NCBI RefSeq assembly: GCF_014529985.1 | Contig: NZ_JACVMU010000001.1 | Location: 186,001 to 250,000, forward strand | Source of the DNA: Leucobacter sp. cx-42 | GTDB taxonomy: Bacteria > Actinomycetota > Actinomycetes > Actinomycetales > Microbacteriaceae | Length of the DNA stretch: 64,000 nucleotides | Reading direction: 5' to 3' | In this document: in pieces, positions 25,233 through 33,520 of the stretch | Layout: each line of letters opens with the position of its first letter | Position numbering within the stretch: the stretch's first letter is position 1 | Notes under the pieces: generated by a model | Told to the model about the DNA's origin: nothing | Databases searched by the model: none | What the model saw: the letters and a program-made list of their open reading frames with translations, nothing else | Translations under genes and position numbers: made by a program

Positions 25233-27125
25233 GTGATTGTGAATACCAAGCGGGCAATTACACAGCCATCCACTGTCGTTACGAAGAACTCTGCCGCGAC
25301 ACCACCCGCGGTAGACGTCGATCGACTTCGCAATGCCACTGACCTCCTGACCGAGCGAAACCTTGTGGCCCCTGACCACATCGCCTTCGAGGTTCGCCAG
25401 CCAGGAACAAGGATCGATCACCCCTGGACCCAGGTAAGCACCAGTGAGTTCGCACGTGAGATACAACGTCTCGCCAAAGGATTGCTCGCTAGCGGAGTAC
25501 AACCAGGCGAGACAGTGCTCATCATGGCCCCCACGCAGTACCTTTGGGCTGTCGTCGATCAGGCCGCGCTCTTCGCAGGGGCACTCGTCGTTCCGGTGTA
25601 TAACACTGCACCCGTCGGACAGCTAGCGAGCATTGTCACAGATTCGAAACCTGTCGCCGCTTTTGTTGACACACAGGTGCATCGCGAACTGCTCATCAAC
25701 GCTGCCCATGCCGCTGGGATTGCAGTGCCGAACATCTGGCTTCTGGAGACAGGCCACTCATCCTCGCTGAGCAACCTCACTGAGTTGGGTCACTCGGTTT
25801 CAGATTTGGAGCTTGAAGCACGGCGAACACTAGCCAGCCTGGATGACGTTGCGACAATCGTTTATACCTCGGGGACAACGGGCACTCCCAAGGGGGCACG
25901 AATCACTCATCGAAATCTTGTTGGACAGGTCCTCAACACCGCGGCCGCGTACGAGGAGGTAGTAAACGAGCAGGGCAATACCGTACTCTTCTTGCCACTC
26001 ACTCACGTCCTGGGGCGGGCGCTGCAGCTCATCTGCATCGCAAACGGCATGCGTGTCGCCCATCTTTCAGACCCGAAGGAGGCGGTACAGGCACTCTCAG
26101 TACTCCAGCCGACTTTCCTAGTCGTCGTGCCGAGAGTGCTCGAGAAAATTGAGTCAGCTGCGGCTGACTCTGCGCGGAAAAAGCACCTACTTCCGCTGTG
26201 GCTCCGGGCCAGGCGCACCGCGATCGAGTGGGCGCAGCACAGTGAAGCAGGAACGGTTCCGCCCTTCACACTCCGTTTGCAACATAAGATCTTCGACCGT
26301 CTTTTTTACTCCCGACTCCGAGCCGTCATGGGCGGCAGAATGAAGTTTCTCCTCTCGGGAGCCGCAGCTCTGCGCCCGGAACTCGCACACCTGTTCACGG
26401 GAATCGGGGTTCCAGTCATCGAAGGATACGGACTCACAGAAACCACTGCTCCTCTCACAGGCACCCGGCCGGGTGCGCTCACGGCAGGCTCTGTCGGCAC
26501 CCCCCTTCCCGGAAACGAGGTTCGAATCGCACCAAACGGCGAGGTGCTTGCGCGCGGCATAGGCGTCTTTCCCGGGTATCGCGATAGCGGAGATACCGCT
26601 GCCGCATTCGTAGATGGATACTTTCGCACGGGCGACCTTGGCGAACTCGATGAGACCGGAGCACTGAAGCTCACTGGCAGACTCAAGCACGTGATCGTCA
26701 CTTCAACGGGGAGAACTATTTCACCTGAAGGCTGGGAACAAGTGGTCGAGCTGCACCCCCTTGTCGCTCACGCAGCACTCATCGGAAACGATCGCCCCTA
26801 TCTCACCGCGTTGGTCGTGATTGATCCCGAGGCGGCCCGCACCTGGCTTCAGGAGCGAAGCAAAGTCCCACCCGAGGCACTCGATGCCCCAAACTTCGCT
26901 GCCATCGTCGACGAACATCTGTGCCACGAAATCACTTCAGCCGTTGCCCATGCGAATTCCACCGTGCTGCCTAGCACACAAGCACAAAAGTGGTCCATTG
27001 TCACACTCGGCCACGGCCAGCCTGAACTCTTCGTCACACCCACAATGAAGCTCAAACGACAGGCACTTCTAGATGCCGGCACCTCCCTCATCGCAAGTCT
27101 GTACGCAACTGAGAGCACCAGCTAG
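25233..27125 (+). CDS. Long-chain acyl-CoA synthetase (copy 1)
   Basis: Activates a fatty acid with ATP and CoA. About 630 residues, FadD15-like AMP-binding enzyme: P-loop IVYTSGTTGTPKGARITHRN, GYGLTETTAPLTG, and GYFRTGDLGELDETGALKLT followed by GRLKHVIVTSTGRTISPEGW with the hinge and catalytic-loop region. The frame is open from 25233, but copy 2 suggests the real start is the GTG at 25239 (GTG AAT ACC AAG). No good ribosome site is visible in either copy. Followed 40 bases later by a DUF1295 gene; the pair recurs inverted at 30.5-33.4 kb. Confidence 0.88.
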   Translation: MIVNTKRAITQPSTVVTKNSAATPPAVDVDRLRNATDLLTERNLVAPDHIAFEVRQPGTRIDHPWTQVSTSEFAREIQRLAKGLLASGVQPGETVLIMAPTQYLWAVVDQAALFAGALVVPVYNTAPVGQLASIVTDSKPVAAFVDTQVHRELLINAAHAAGIAVPNIWLLETGHSSSLSNLTELGHSVSDLELEARRTLASLDDVATIVYTSGTTGTPKGARITHRNLVGQVLNTAAAYEEVVNEQGNTVLFLPLTHVLGRALQLICIANGMRVAHLSDPKEAVQALSVLQPTFLVVVPRVLEKIESAAADSARKKHLLPLWLRARRTAIEWAQHSEAGTVPPFTLRLQHKIFDRLFYSRLRAVMGGRMKFLLSGAAALRPELAHLFTGIGVPVIEGYGLTETTAPLTGTRPGALTAGSVGTPLPGNEVRIAPNGEVLARGIGVFPGYRDSGDTAAAFVDGYFRTGDLGELDETGALKLTGRLKHVIVTSTGRTISPEGWEQVVELHPLVAHAALIGNDRPYLTALVVIDPEAARTWLQERSKVPPEALDAPNFAAIVDEHLCHEITSAVAHANSTVLPSTQAQKWSIVTLGHGQPELFVTPTMKLKRQALLDAGTSLIASLYATESTS

Positions 27126-27165
27126 TCTGCGCTCTCACCACCACCGGATCATAGAAAGAACGATT

Positions 27166-28074
27166 ATGACCAAGCCCCATCCGATCGCACTCACCGCAAT
27201 CATCTGCGTTGTCATTACATTGGGAGCTCTGCTTGCCTTCGCCGGAAGCCAAGGCGGCTGGGTGTTCACCACACCGGGCTCGATGTCTGGTTTCCCAGGG
27301 TTTGCCATCGCCGTGCTCGTAACTTTCCTGCTGCAGTGGATCGCCTTTATCCCGGCATCGATCGCGAAGACGGATCGCTATTTCGATGCGACCGGCAGCC
27401 TCACGTATATTGCCATCACGATCATGCTGATCCTCATGTCGCCGTCGCTAGATGCACGCGACCTGCTGCTCGCCGCCGTCGTGATCGTATGGGCCGCGCG
27501 ACTCGGAACATTCCTTTTTGCGCGCAATATTCGCTCTGGGCGGGACGACCGTTTTGATGAGATCAAGACCTCAAAGCTTCGGTTCTTCATGGTCTGGACG
27601 CTGCAAGCACTCTGGGTGAGCTTGACCGCAGCGGCCGCATGGATCGCGCTCGCCTCGTCAAACTCCAGGGCGCTTGACTGGACGACGTGGATCGGGCTAT
27701 CACTGTGGCTGATCGGTTTCACCATCGAAGTGGTGGCAGACGTCCAAAAGAATCAGTTCAAGGCCGACCCAAACAACCGCGGTCGTTTCATCAAGACGGG
27801 TCTTTGGTCAACCTCACAGCACCCAAACTACTTTGGGGAAATCATGCTGTGGATCGGCGTACTCCTGATTGCAGCTCCGGTCTTGCAAGGGTGGCAGTGG
27901 GTTGCATTCCTTTCCCCCGCGTTCGTCATCCTGCTCCTCACCAAGATCAGCGGCATTCCGACCCTTGAGAAAAAGGCAGCTGAAAAGTGGGGCAACGAAC
28001 CGGAATACCAGGCATATCGCGCGCGCACATCGAAGCTCATTCCATTGCCTCAGCGAAGCAAACATTCCGAGTAA
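27166..28074 (+). CDS. DUF1295 membrane protein (copy 1)
   Basis: 302 residues with about seven hydrophobic helices. The steroid-reductase/isoprenylcysteine-methyltransferase-like C-terminal signature is TGLWSTSQHPNYFGEIMLW, and RNIRSGRDDRFDEIK lies in the middle. The family is integral to the membrane and presumed to use NAD(P)H or a methyl donor on a lipid, but the reaction is not established here. ATG at 27166. Paired with an acyl-CoA synthetase in both copies, which points to a lipid substrate. Confidence 0.85.
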   Translation: MTKPHPIALTAIICVVITLGALLAFAGSQGGWVFTTPGSMSGFPGFAIAVLVTFLLQWIAFIPASIAKTDRYFDATGSLTYIAITIMLILMSPSLDARDLLLAAVVIVWAARLGTFLFARNIRSGRDDRFDEIKTSKLRFFMVWTLQALWVSLTAAAAWIALASSNSRALDWTTWIGLSLWLIGFTIEVVADVQKNQFKADPNNRGRFIKTGLWSTSQHPNYFGEIMLWIGVLLIAAPVLQGWQWVAFLSPAFVILLLTKISGIPTLEKKAAEKWGNEPEYQAYRARTSKLIPLPQRSKHSE

Positions 28075-28140
28075 AGTTCATTGCGCTCTCGCGCTCGTTA
28101 CGATGAAACGCAATTGCCTTCCAAGTTACGAAACAAAGAA

Positions 28141-28190
28141 ACACCCCTCAACTTCCGCTGAATATCAACGAAGTTGAGGGGTGTTTCTTG
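28141..28190 (+). terminator. Intrinsic terminator after DUF1295 copy 1
   Basis: ACACCCCTCAACTTC (28141-28155) pairs perfectly with GAAGTTGAGGGGTGT (28170-28184), then TTCTTGTTCTT. Confidence 0.88.
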
Positions 28191-28200
28191 TTCTTGCTCG

Positions 28201-28232
28201 TGCCCCCGGAGGGATTCGAACCCCCGACCCTC
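28201..28232 (-). repeat. tRNA 3'-end fragment, probable attachment-site scar
   Basis: Read on the minus strand this is a T-arm (GGGGG-TTCGAAT-CCCTC) followed by acceptor strand CGGGGGC and discriminator A: the last ~32 bases of a tRNA whose 5' end would begin GCCCCCG. No 5' half exists upstream, so it is not a tRNA gene. Such 3' fragments mark the phage-distal att site after integration into a tRNA. Just inside, ATCGTGTCCC occurs in tandem (28364-28373 and 28375-28384), like integrase arm sites. Which tRNA cannot be settled. Confidence 0.6.
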
Positions 28233-28411
28233 AGTTGAGCAGGGTTATTTTGCCCTAGCGGGAGGCAGTGGGATGCAATGGCACTTTACTTGCCCTGACC
28301 TTGGGTTTATGTGACACCGACTGGAACGGCGCGGGAGGCGCCGGGTGGCCATCGTATTTAGCCATCGTGTCCCAATCGTGTCCCGATTTTGGTGAGCGTA
28401 GACTCAACAGC

Positions 28412-28600
28412 ATGATTACTGCGCGCGTCCTGGTTCGTCTCAACGGCATCACGGAAGACATGCACGCACGTGACATTGCAGACTACGAGGTAGTCGAAAT
28501 CACCGCACAGGCGGACACGTGGGAAGCCGCACGAGACGCCGCTCTCGCGAAGGTTGGCGAGGGGAATCAGGCGCTCTCAATCAGCCGCGAGCTCGGCTAA
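28412..28600 (+). CDS. Small phage-like protein, function unknown
   Basis: 62 residues (MITARVLVRLNGITEDMHAR ...), acidic, one alpha/beta module with no recognised motif. Start at 28412; the frame is open further upstream but crosses the att-like sequence. Its position just inside the tRNA scar suggests a prophage origin. Only a weak GGTGAG precedes it. Confidence 0.45.
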   Translation: MITARVLVRLNGITEDMHARDIADYEVVEITAQADTWEAARDAALAKVGEGNQALSISRELG

Positions 28601-28626
28601 CTGCACCGCGCGAGCACCGGTTGTCG

Positions 28627-28962
28627 GTGGTCACGCTTACTCTCGATCGCATGGGAATGCCTCGGTGGCCAATGCAAGCAGTCCGGCGCACTGGCGAGCG
28701 CGAATGGCGCATGTACGACCGCGAATGCATCGCGATCATCTGCCACGTATATATAGGTCACCCTGGCAACTCTTGGCTATACCGATCGGTCACCTACGAT
28801 CCGAGACCAGAACGGCGCATGCTGCTCGGATACTTCCCATCACTCGAGATGGCCGCTCATGTGACGTGGCGGTCATGGGCGCTGCAACACCGACCCATCG
28901 AAACGCACTACCTCACCGAGTCACCCGCCGAAACGGCTGCACGCAACCACGTCAGCATGTAG
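28627..28962 (+). CDS. Hypothetical phage-like protein
   Basis: About 111 residues from GTG 28627 (alternatives TTG 28621, ATG 28651). Contains RMYDRECIAIICHVYIGHPG, SWLYRSVTYDPRPERRMLLG and AAHVTWRSWALQHRP, rich in Arg, His and Trp. No family recognised. Lies in the prophage-remnant segment between the tRNA scar and the holin remnant. Confidence 0.45.
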   Translation: MVTLTLDRMGMPRWPMQAVRRTGEREWRMYDRECIAIICHVYIGHPGNSWLYRSVTYDPRPERRMLLGYFPSLEMAAHVTWRSWALQHRPIETHYLTESPAETAARNHVSM

Positions 28963-29122
28963 CAAAGGCCTAGTAACGCATTAAATGGTTTGGCTCCCAC
29001 GCATGCCCTCCCCCTTCCACAAGGGGAACGCTCGCTAGCGGCTGCAAGTCATGTTGGCAGGCTGGTGACGTCTTTCCGCCAACGGCGCAAACTACACTGG
29101 GCGAAGCTGTTAATATCGCGAC

Positions 29123-30376
29123 ATGCGTCGTCTTACGAGCGGTATTGTTGCCGCCATCATTCTTTTCGCTGGAATCGGATTATTCGCAAATCCAGCAAAT
29201 GCAGCAACCACTTCACGCTTTGAATACACAATCACTTCAGAAAGCCCGGACTTGTCGAAGGCACCAGGAAGCGTTGAATGTAATAACATACAGCACTGGT
29301 ACCCAACCTCAAAGCAATTCGAAGTCGTTGAGCTTGAAGTCAGTGAAAATGGCGACTACTTCTTCGTTGATGAACGCAACTATGGCATCGACGGACTGAT
29401 AATTGTTTTCTCATCATCTTTTGACCCAGCTGACGTCTCTAACTGCCTGACAGTAATCGATGATGCGAGCAGCGTAAGACTGCAAGCCGGAATCACATAT
29501 TCAGTTGTTGCAAGCAGTTGGGGCTCTCCCTCACCTTCCGACACCTACGCCTACCGGGTGTCCGGCCCCGGTGAGGCAGTGTTTGGCTACAATATGGCTG
29601 CGTCCTCTGTAGAAATGTCGCCAGTGACGGTGGATGCTGAAACCCCCGCAACTCTCGTTGCACGCCCTGCCAGTAGCACCCTTGGCGCAGATCTCTCAGG
29701 AGCCGTCACATTCAATATCGATGGATCGATTGTCGGGACAGGGACCGTATCACCAAGCACAGGAACCACCACCTTTGATGCAGGTCTACTACCGGTGGGA
29801 ACGCATGCCGTAACCGCTGAATACAGTGGCGTCTTCGGGAAGACTAAACCGTCCCGGGGCGAGACGACGGTCACTGTTGAGAAAGTTGTAACGACAACAA
29901 CACTCACAATCTCTCCATCCGCGATTAGCGCGGGCGAAAATGCGACCCAAACCGCGCACGTCACAGGAAACAGTCCTACCGGTTCAGTTGAGTTCTACAG
30001 CGGACCAACCTTAGTCGGTATCAGCCCGGTCGTGGATGGAGTCGCGCAGGTCACCGTGTCACCCGACACTGGCACTTACACTGTGACAGCGAGCTACTCC
30101 GGAGATGCGAGTTACGATGCTTCAACGTCCGCTCCGGCAACTCTCACCGTTACAGAAAAAGTGGCTCCCGAACCAGAGCCCGAACCGAAGCCCGAGCCGA
30201 AGCCCGAGCCGAAGCCGCAAGCAACAACGAAACCAGAATCGGCACAACTCACCGCTAAAGCAGATGCGGCACTCGCGAATACCGGCAGCACGCAAGATGG
30301 TTGGCTCGCCGCAGCTGGACTACTTCTTGTTGCAGGCACGTCGGTCCTGATCCTACGCAAGAAATCAAGCCGCTAA
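29123..30376 (+). CDS. Wall-anchored Ig-like repeat protein (LAxTG)
   Basis: 417 residues. Signal peptide of about 27 residues (SGIVAAIILFAGIGLFANPA, then NA), a unique N-terminal domain of about 140 residues, then two bacterial Ig-like (Big_3_5 type) repeats (ATLVARPASSTLGADLSGAV and TTTLTISPSAISAGENATQT, each ending in VTASYSGD/VTAEYSG type strands). A Pro-Glu-Lys spacer (PEPEPKPEPKPEPKP) and LANTG, one helix and RKKSSR follow, a class-E sortase-type anchor. Probably an adhesin. No clear operon partner; a terminator follows directly. Confidence 0.8.
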   Translation: MRRLTSGIVAAIILFAGIGLFANPANAATTSRFEYTITSESPDLSKAPGSVECNNIQHWYPTSKQFEVVELEVSENGDYFFVDERNYGIDGLIIVFSSSFDPADVSNCLTVIDDASSVRLQAGITYSVVASSWGSPSPSDTYAYRVSGPGEAVFGYNMAASSVEMSPVTVDAETPATLVARPASSTLGADLSGAVTFNIDGSIVGTGTVSPSTGTTTFDAGLLPVGTHAVTAEYSGVFGKTKPSRGETTVTVEKVVTTTTLTISPSAISAGENATQTAHVTGNSPTGSVEFYSGPTLVGISPVVDGVAQVTVSPDTGTYTVTASYSGDASYDASTSAPATLTVTEKVAPEPEPEPKPEPKPEPKPQATTKPESAQLTAKADAALANTGSTQDGWLAAAGLLLVAGTSVLILRKKSSR

Positions 30377-30393
30377 TCCCTCAAACACGAAAA

Positions 30394-30433
30394 GCGCCCC
30401 GCGCCCACCCAAACAAGGGTGAGCGCGGGGCGC
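30394..30433. terminator. Bidirectional terminator (repeated element)
   Basis: GCGCCCCGCGCCCACCC (30394-30410) pairs with GGGTGAGCGCGGGGCGC (30417-30433) around AAACAA. The right arm and flank ACCCAAACAAGGGTGAGCGC recur at 36029, there with a decayed left arm. Confidence 0.8.
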
Positions 30434-30440
30434 AGTTCTT

Positions 30441-30501
30441 CTACTTGCCGTAGCGTGGCTCGTACGACGGTCAGGCATCACCGCGAAGAACGACCTTCTC
30501 C
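30441..30501 (-). pseudogene. Remnant of a phage holin C-terminus
   Basis: On the minus strand the sequence encodes EKVVLRGDA-stop-PSYEPRYGK-stop, matching the end of the intact holin at 39676 (EKVMLGSDARPSYEPRYAQ) with one internal stop. Only about 20 codons remain, followed by a terminator as in the intact prophage. It shows that another related prophage once ended here. Confidence 0.7.
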
Positions 30502-30554
30502 GCAGAAAATCAGTTGTCTAAATGCATGTGAAGGGGATGATGCTAACAGAGCCG

Positions 30555-31463
30555 TCACTGAGCTGGTGTGTTTTTGCTGGGCATGATGATGAGTTTTGAC
30601 GTGCGTGCCTGATACCGCTGATACTCGGGGTCATCACCCCACTTCTCCGCTGCCTTTTTCTCAAGCGTGGGGATTCCACTCACTTTGGTGAGCAACAAGA
30701 TCACAAACACAGGGGAGAAGAGTGCAACCCACTGCCACCCGTGCAGGGCTGGAGCGGCGATAAGGAGTACTCCGATCCACAAGATGATTTCACCGAAGTA
30801 ATTTGGGTGTTGGGAGACTGACCAAAGTCCCGTACTGATGAAGCGGCCATGGTTACGCGGGTCAGTCTTGAAACGGTTCTTTTGCACGTCTGCGACTACT
30901 TCAATTGTGAAGCCGATCAGCCACAGCGACAGTCCGACCCAGGTCGTCCAGTCAAGCGGCGCGGTGCTTGATGATGCAAGCGAGATCCAAGCGGCCGCGG
31001 CGGTCAGACTCACCCATAGCGCCTGCAGTGTCCAGACCAAAAGGAAGCGAAGTTTTGATGTCTTGATGTCATCAAAACGGTCGTCCCTGCCTGAGCGAAT
31101 ATTGCGAGCAAACAGGAAGCTTCCGAGTCGAGCTGCCCATACGATCACAACGCACGCGAGGAGAAGGTCCCGCACGTCAACTGATGGTGACAAGACGACG
31201 AGCACGGTTGTCACCACAATATAAGTAATGCTACCGGTCGCATCAAAATAGCGGTCTGTTTGTGCGAATGCCGAAGGGATGAAAGCGAACCACTGCACGA
31301 GGAAGGTCAGCAGTACTGCAAACGCGAATCCAGGAATCGTCGGTAGTGGACCAGAGCTGCTGAGGGTCCATCCGCCTTGACTTCCGGCTAGTGCAAGTAG
31401 CACGCCAAGAGCGATGACAGCGCCAATAATTACGGTCAGTGCGATCGGATGAGGCTTGGTCAT
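30555..31463 (-). CDS. DUF1295 membrane protein (copy 2)
   Basis: 302 residues, exactly the length of copy 1 at 27166 and roughly 80% alike by eye, including MTKPHPIALTVIIGAVIALG, RNIRSGRDDRFDDIKTSKLR and TGLWSVSQHPNYFGEIILW. Same predicted membrane topology and lipid-related role. Lies 40 bases downstream of its own acyl-CoA synthetase, so the pair was duplicated as a unit, here in inverted orientation. Confidence 0.85.
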   Translation of the reverse strand: MTKPHPIALTVIIGAVIALGVLLALAGSQGGWTLSSSGPLPTIPGFAFAVLLTFLVQWFAFIPSAFAQTDRYFDATGSITYIVVTTVLVVLSPSVDVRDLLLACVVIVWAARLGSFLFARNIRSGRDDRFDDIKTSKLRFLLVWTLQALWVSLTAAAAWISLASSSTAPLDWTTWVGLSLWLIGFTIEVVADVQKNRFKTDPRNHGRFISTGLWSVSQHPNYFGEIILWIGVLLIAAPALHGWQWVALFSPVFVILLLTKVSGIPTLEKKAAEKWGDDPEYQRYQARTSKLIIMPSKNTPAQ

Positions 31464-31502
31464 GGTCGTTCTTTCTGTAGTCGATGTTGGATGAAATGCG
31501 GA

Positions 31503-33398
31503 CTATGTGGTGCGGTCGGATGAGTACAAACGTGCAATGTAGGGACCGCTCGCTTCGATTAGTGCTTGCCGTTTTAGCTTCATAGTCGGGGTGATGAAGG
31601 CCCCTGGGTTTTCTGTGCCGAGCGCTACCAGCGACCAAGATTGAGCTCGTGCACCAGGTTGCATTTCGGCGTTGGCATTGGAAATGGCGGTAGCGATTTC
31701 GTGGTGTAAACGTTCGTCGACGATGGCAGTGAATGTAGGTGAGTTGAGATCCTCGAGTGGGGCCTCATTTCGTGCTTGAAGCCAGGCCTGAACGGCTTCT
31801 GACTCAATCACAACAAGTGCCGTGAGGTAGGGGCGATCATTTCCGATGAGTACTGCATGAGCGACGAGGGGATGCAGCTCGACTACTTGTTCCCATCCTT
31901 CGGGTGAAATAGTCCGACCTGTTGAGGTGACGAGTACATTTTTGAGTCTGCCTGTCAGAGTTAGTGATCCGTCTGCGTCGAGGTGGCCGAGGTCACCAGT
32001 GCGAAAGTAGCCATCAATGAACGCTGCGGCAGTGTCTTCAGGGTTTCGATACCCGGGAAAGACGCCGATCCCTCGAGCGAGAATTTCCCCGTTTGGTGCG
32101 ATTCGTACTTCGTTTCCAGGAAGTGGTGTGCCAACAGAACCGGCAGTGAGCGAACTCGATCGGGTGCCCGTGAGGGGTGCTGTGGTTTCAGTGAGCCCGT
32201 ATCCCTCAATGACCGGAACGCCAATGCCGGAGAACAGTTGCGCAAGTTCCGGTCGTAACGTTGCAGCGCCTGAGAGTAGAAACTCCATTCGTCCGCCCAT
32301 CACTGCTCTGAGCCGCGAGAAGAATAGTCGGTCAAAGATTGCCCATCGGATACGGAGCGAGACAGACGTTTTCCTCCCCGCTTCGCTGTATTGCGCGCGG
32401 ACAATTGCCGCGTTTCGAGCCCTGCGCCAAAGTCGAAGGAGATGCTTCTTCTCCGCGGCAAGAGCCACTGCGGACTCGATTTTTTCGAGTACTCGCGGCA
32501 CGACGACCAGGAATGTCGGTCTGAGTACTGATAGCGCTTGGACTGCCTCTTTGGGGTTGGCTAAGTGAGCGATACGCATGCCGTTTGCAATGCAGATCAG
32601 CTGAAGCGCGCGTCCCAGTACATGAGTGAGAGGGAGAAACAAAACGGTATTTCCTTGCTCGTTCACCACGTCCTGGTAAACGGCGGCAGTATTAAGGACT
32701 TGCCCAACGAGATTTCGGTGAGAGATAAGTGCACCTTTAGGGGCCCCTGTGGTTCCTGACGTATACACGATCGTCGCAATGTCATCCAAAGCGGCGTCGG
32801 TTCGGCGGGTTTCTAGCTCTGAGTCGGTCACTGAATGCCCGAGCGCGCAGAGAGCTTCGAGTGAGTTTGGGCTACCGGGTTCGAGGAGCCAATTTGTCGG
32901 AACCTGAATGTTGGCCGCAAGTGCTGCGTTAAATAGCAACTTACGATGCTCCTGTGTGCCTGTAAAAGCCGTGACTGGTTTTGCGTCCGAAAGAATACTC
33001 GCAAGCTGCCCGATGGGTGCGGTATCGTACACAGGCACAACGAGCGCACCTGCAAACAGTGCGGCTTGGTCCACGACAGCCCAAAGATACTGCGTTGGGG
33101 CCAGGATGAGTACCGCATCGCCAGGTTGGACGCCGCTTGCGAGTAGCCCCTTGGCGACACTCTGAACCTGCTCAAGAAACTCGCTCGTGCTCACTGGAGT
33201 CCAAGGATCATCGATATTGGTGCCTGGTTCGCGTACTTCGAAAGCAATGTGGTGAGGAGCCTCGCGGTTTCGCTGTGTGAGGAGATCGGTGACATTGCGA
33301 AGCTGAGTGATGTCCACTGCCGCTGGGGTCGAGGCAAAGTTTTCCCGGACGATTGTGGATGTGTGTGCAATGGGCTTCTTGTGAGTCACAGTAACCAA
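31503..33398 (-). CDS. Long-chain acyl-CoA synthetase (copy 2)
   Basis: 631 residues, close paralogue of the gene at 25233: P-loop IVYTSGTTGAPKGALISHRN, GYGLTETTAPLTG, GYFRTGDLGHLDADGSLTLT and GRLKNVLVTSTGRTISPEGW. Open from a TTG at 33398; the GTG at 33389 (GTG ACT CAC AAG) aligns with the start of copy 1 and is more likely. The upstream region carries a 9-base-arm inverted repeat partly conserved before copy 1. Reaction: fatty acid to acyl-CoA; probably supplies the DUF1295 enzyme or membrane lipid remodelling. Confidence 0.88.
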   Translation of the reverse strand: MVTVTHKKPIAHTSTIVRENFASTPAAVDITQLRNVTDLLTQRNREAPHHIAFEVREPGTNIDDPWTPVSTSEFLEQVQSVAKGLLASGVQPGDAVLILAPTQYLWAVVDQAALFAGALVVPVYDTAPIGQLASILSDAKPVTAFTGTQEHRKLLFNAALAANIQVPTNWLLEPGSPNSLEALCALGHSVTDSELETRRTDAALDDIATIVYTSGTTGAPKGALISHRNLVGQVLNTAAVYQDVVNEQGNTVLFLPLTHVLGRALQLICIANGMRIAHLANPKEAVQALSVLRPTFLVVVPRVLEKIESAVALAAEKKHLLRLWRRARNAAIVRAQYSEAGRKTSVSLRIRWAIFDRLFFSRLRAVMGGRMEFLLSGAATLRPELAQLFSGIGVPVIEGYGLTETTAPLTGTRSSSLTAGSVGTPLPGNEVRIAPNGEILARGIGVFPGYRNPEDTAAAFIDGYFRTGDLGHLDADGSLTLTGRLKNVLVTSTGRTISPEGWEQVVELHPLVAHAVLIGNDRPYLTALVVIESEAVQAWLQARNEAPLEDLNSPTFTAIVDERLHHEIATAISNANAEMQPGARAQSWSLVALGTENPGAFITPTMKLKRQALIEASGPYIARLYSSDRTT

Positions 33399-33412
33399 CT
33401 TAGTGCAATTTT

Positions 33413-33441
33413 AGTTAGCCTGGTTAGATATATCCAGGGCT
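33413..33441. promoter_or_regulatory. Inverted-repeat operator before fadD copy 2
   Basis: TTAGCCTGG (33413-33421) and CCAGGGCTAA (33432-33441) form an inverted repeat around TTAGATATAT. Before copy 1, at about 25184-25213, the related TAGCTTGGGATATAACTAGC is followed by CTGTCTAATAAAAC. The shared block suggests that one regulator controls both gene pairs. Confidence 0.5.
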
Positions 33442-33520
33442 AAGTATCAGCGCATCACGAGCGAGCTAACAAGCCCTGTTTGAATTCAACATAACCCAGC
33501 CTAGAAAATGCGCTCCTCAA

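Larger units (their letters stand above)
30385..30501. repeat. Prophage-end repeat, copy 1
   Basis: From AAACACGAAAAGC through the terminator and the holin 3' end this segment parallels 39625-39735. The shared part includes CGTGGCTCGTACGACGGTC and GGCATCAC, with scattered differences. Both copies have the same orientation, 9.2 kb apart. Confidence 0.65.

Noticed and set aside
28201-28260. A functional tRNA gene
   Set aside because: Only the T-arm and 3' acceptor strand exist; no D-arm, anticodon arm or 5' acceptor could be found upstream.
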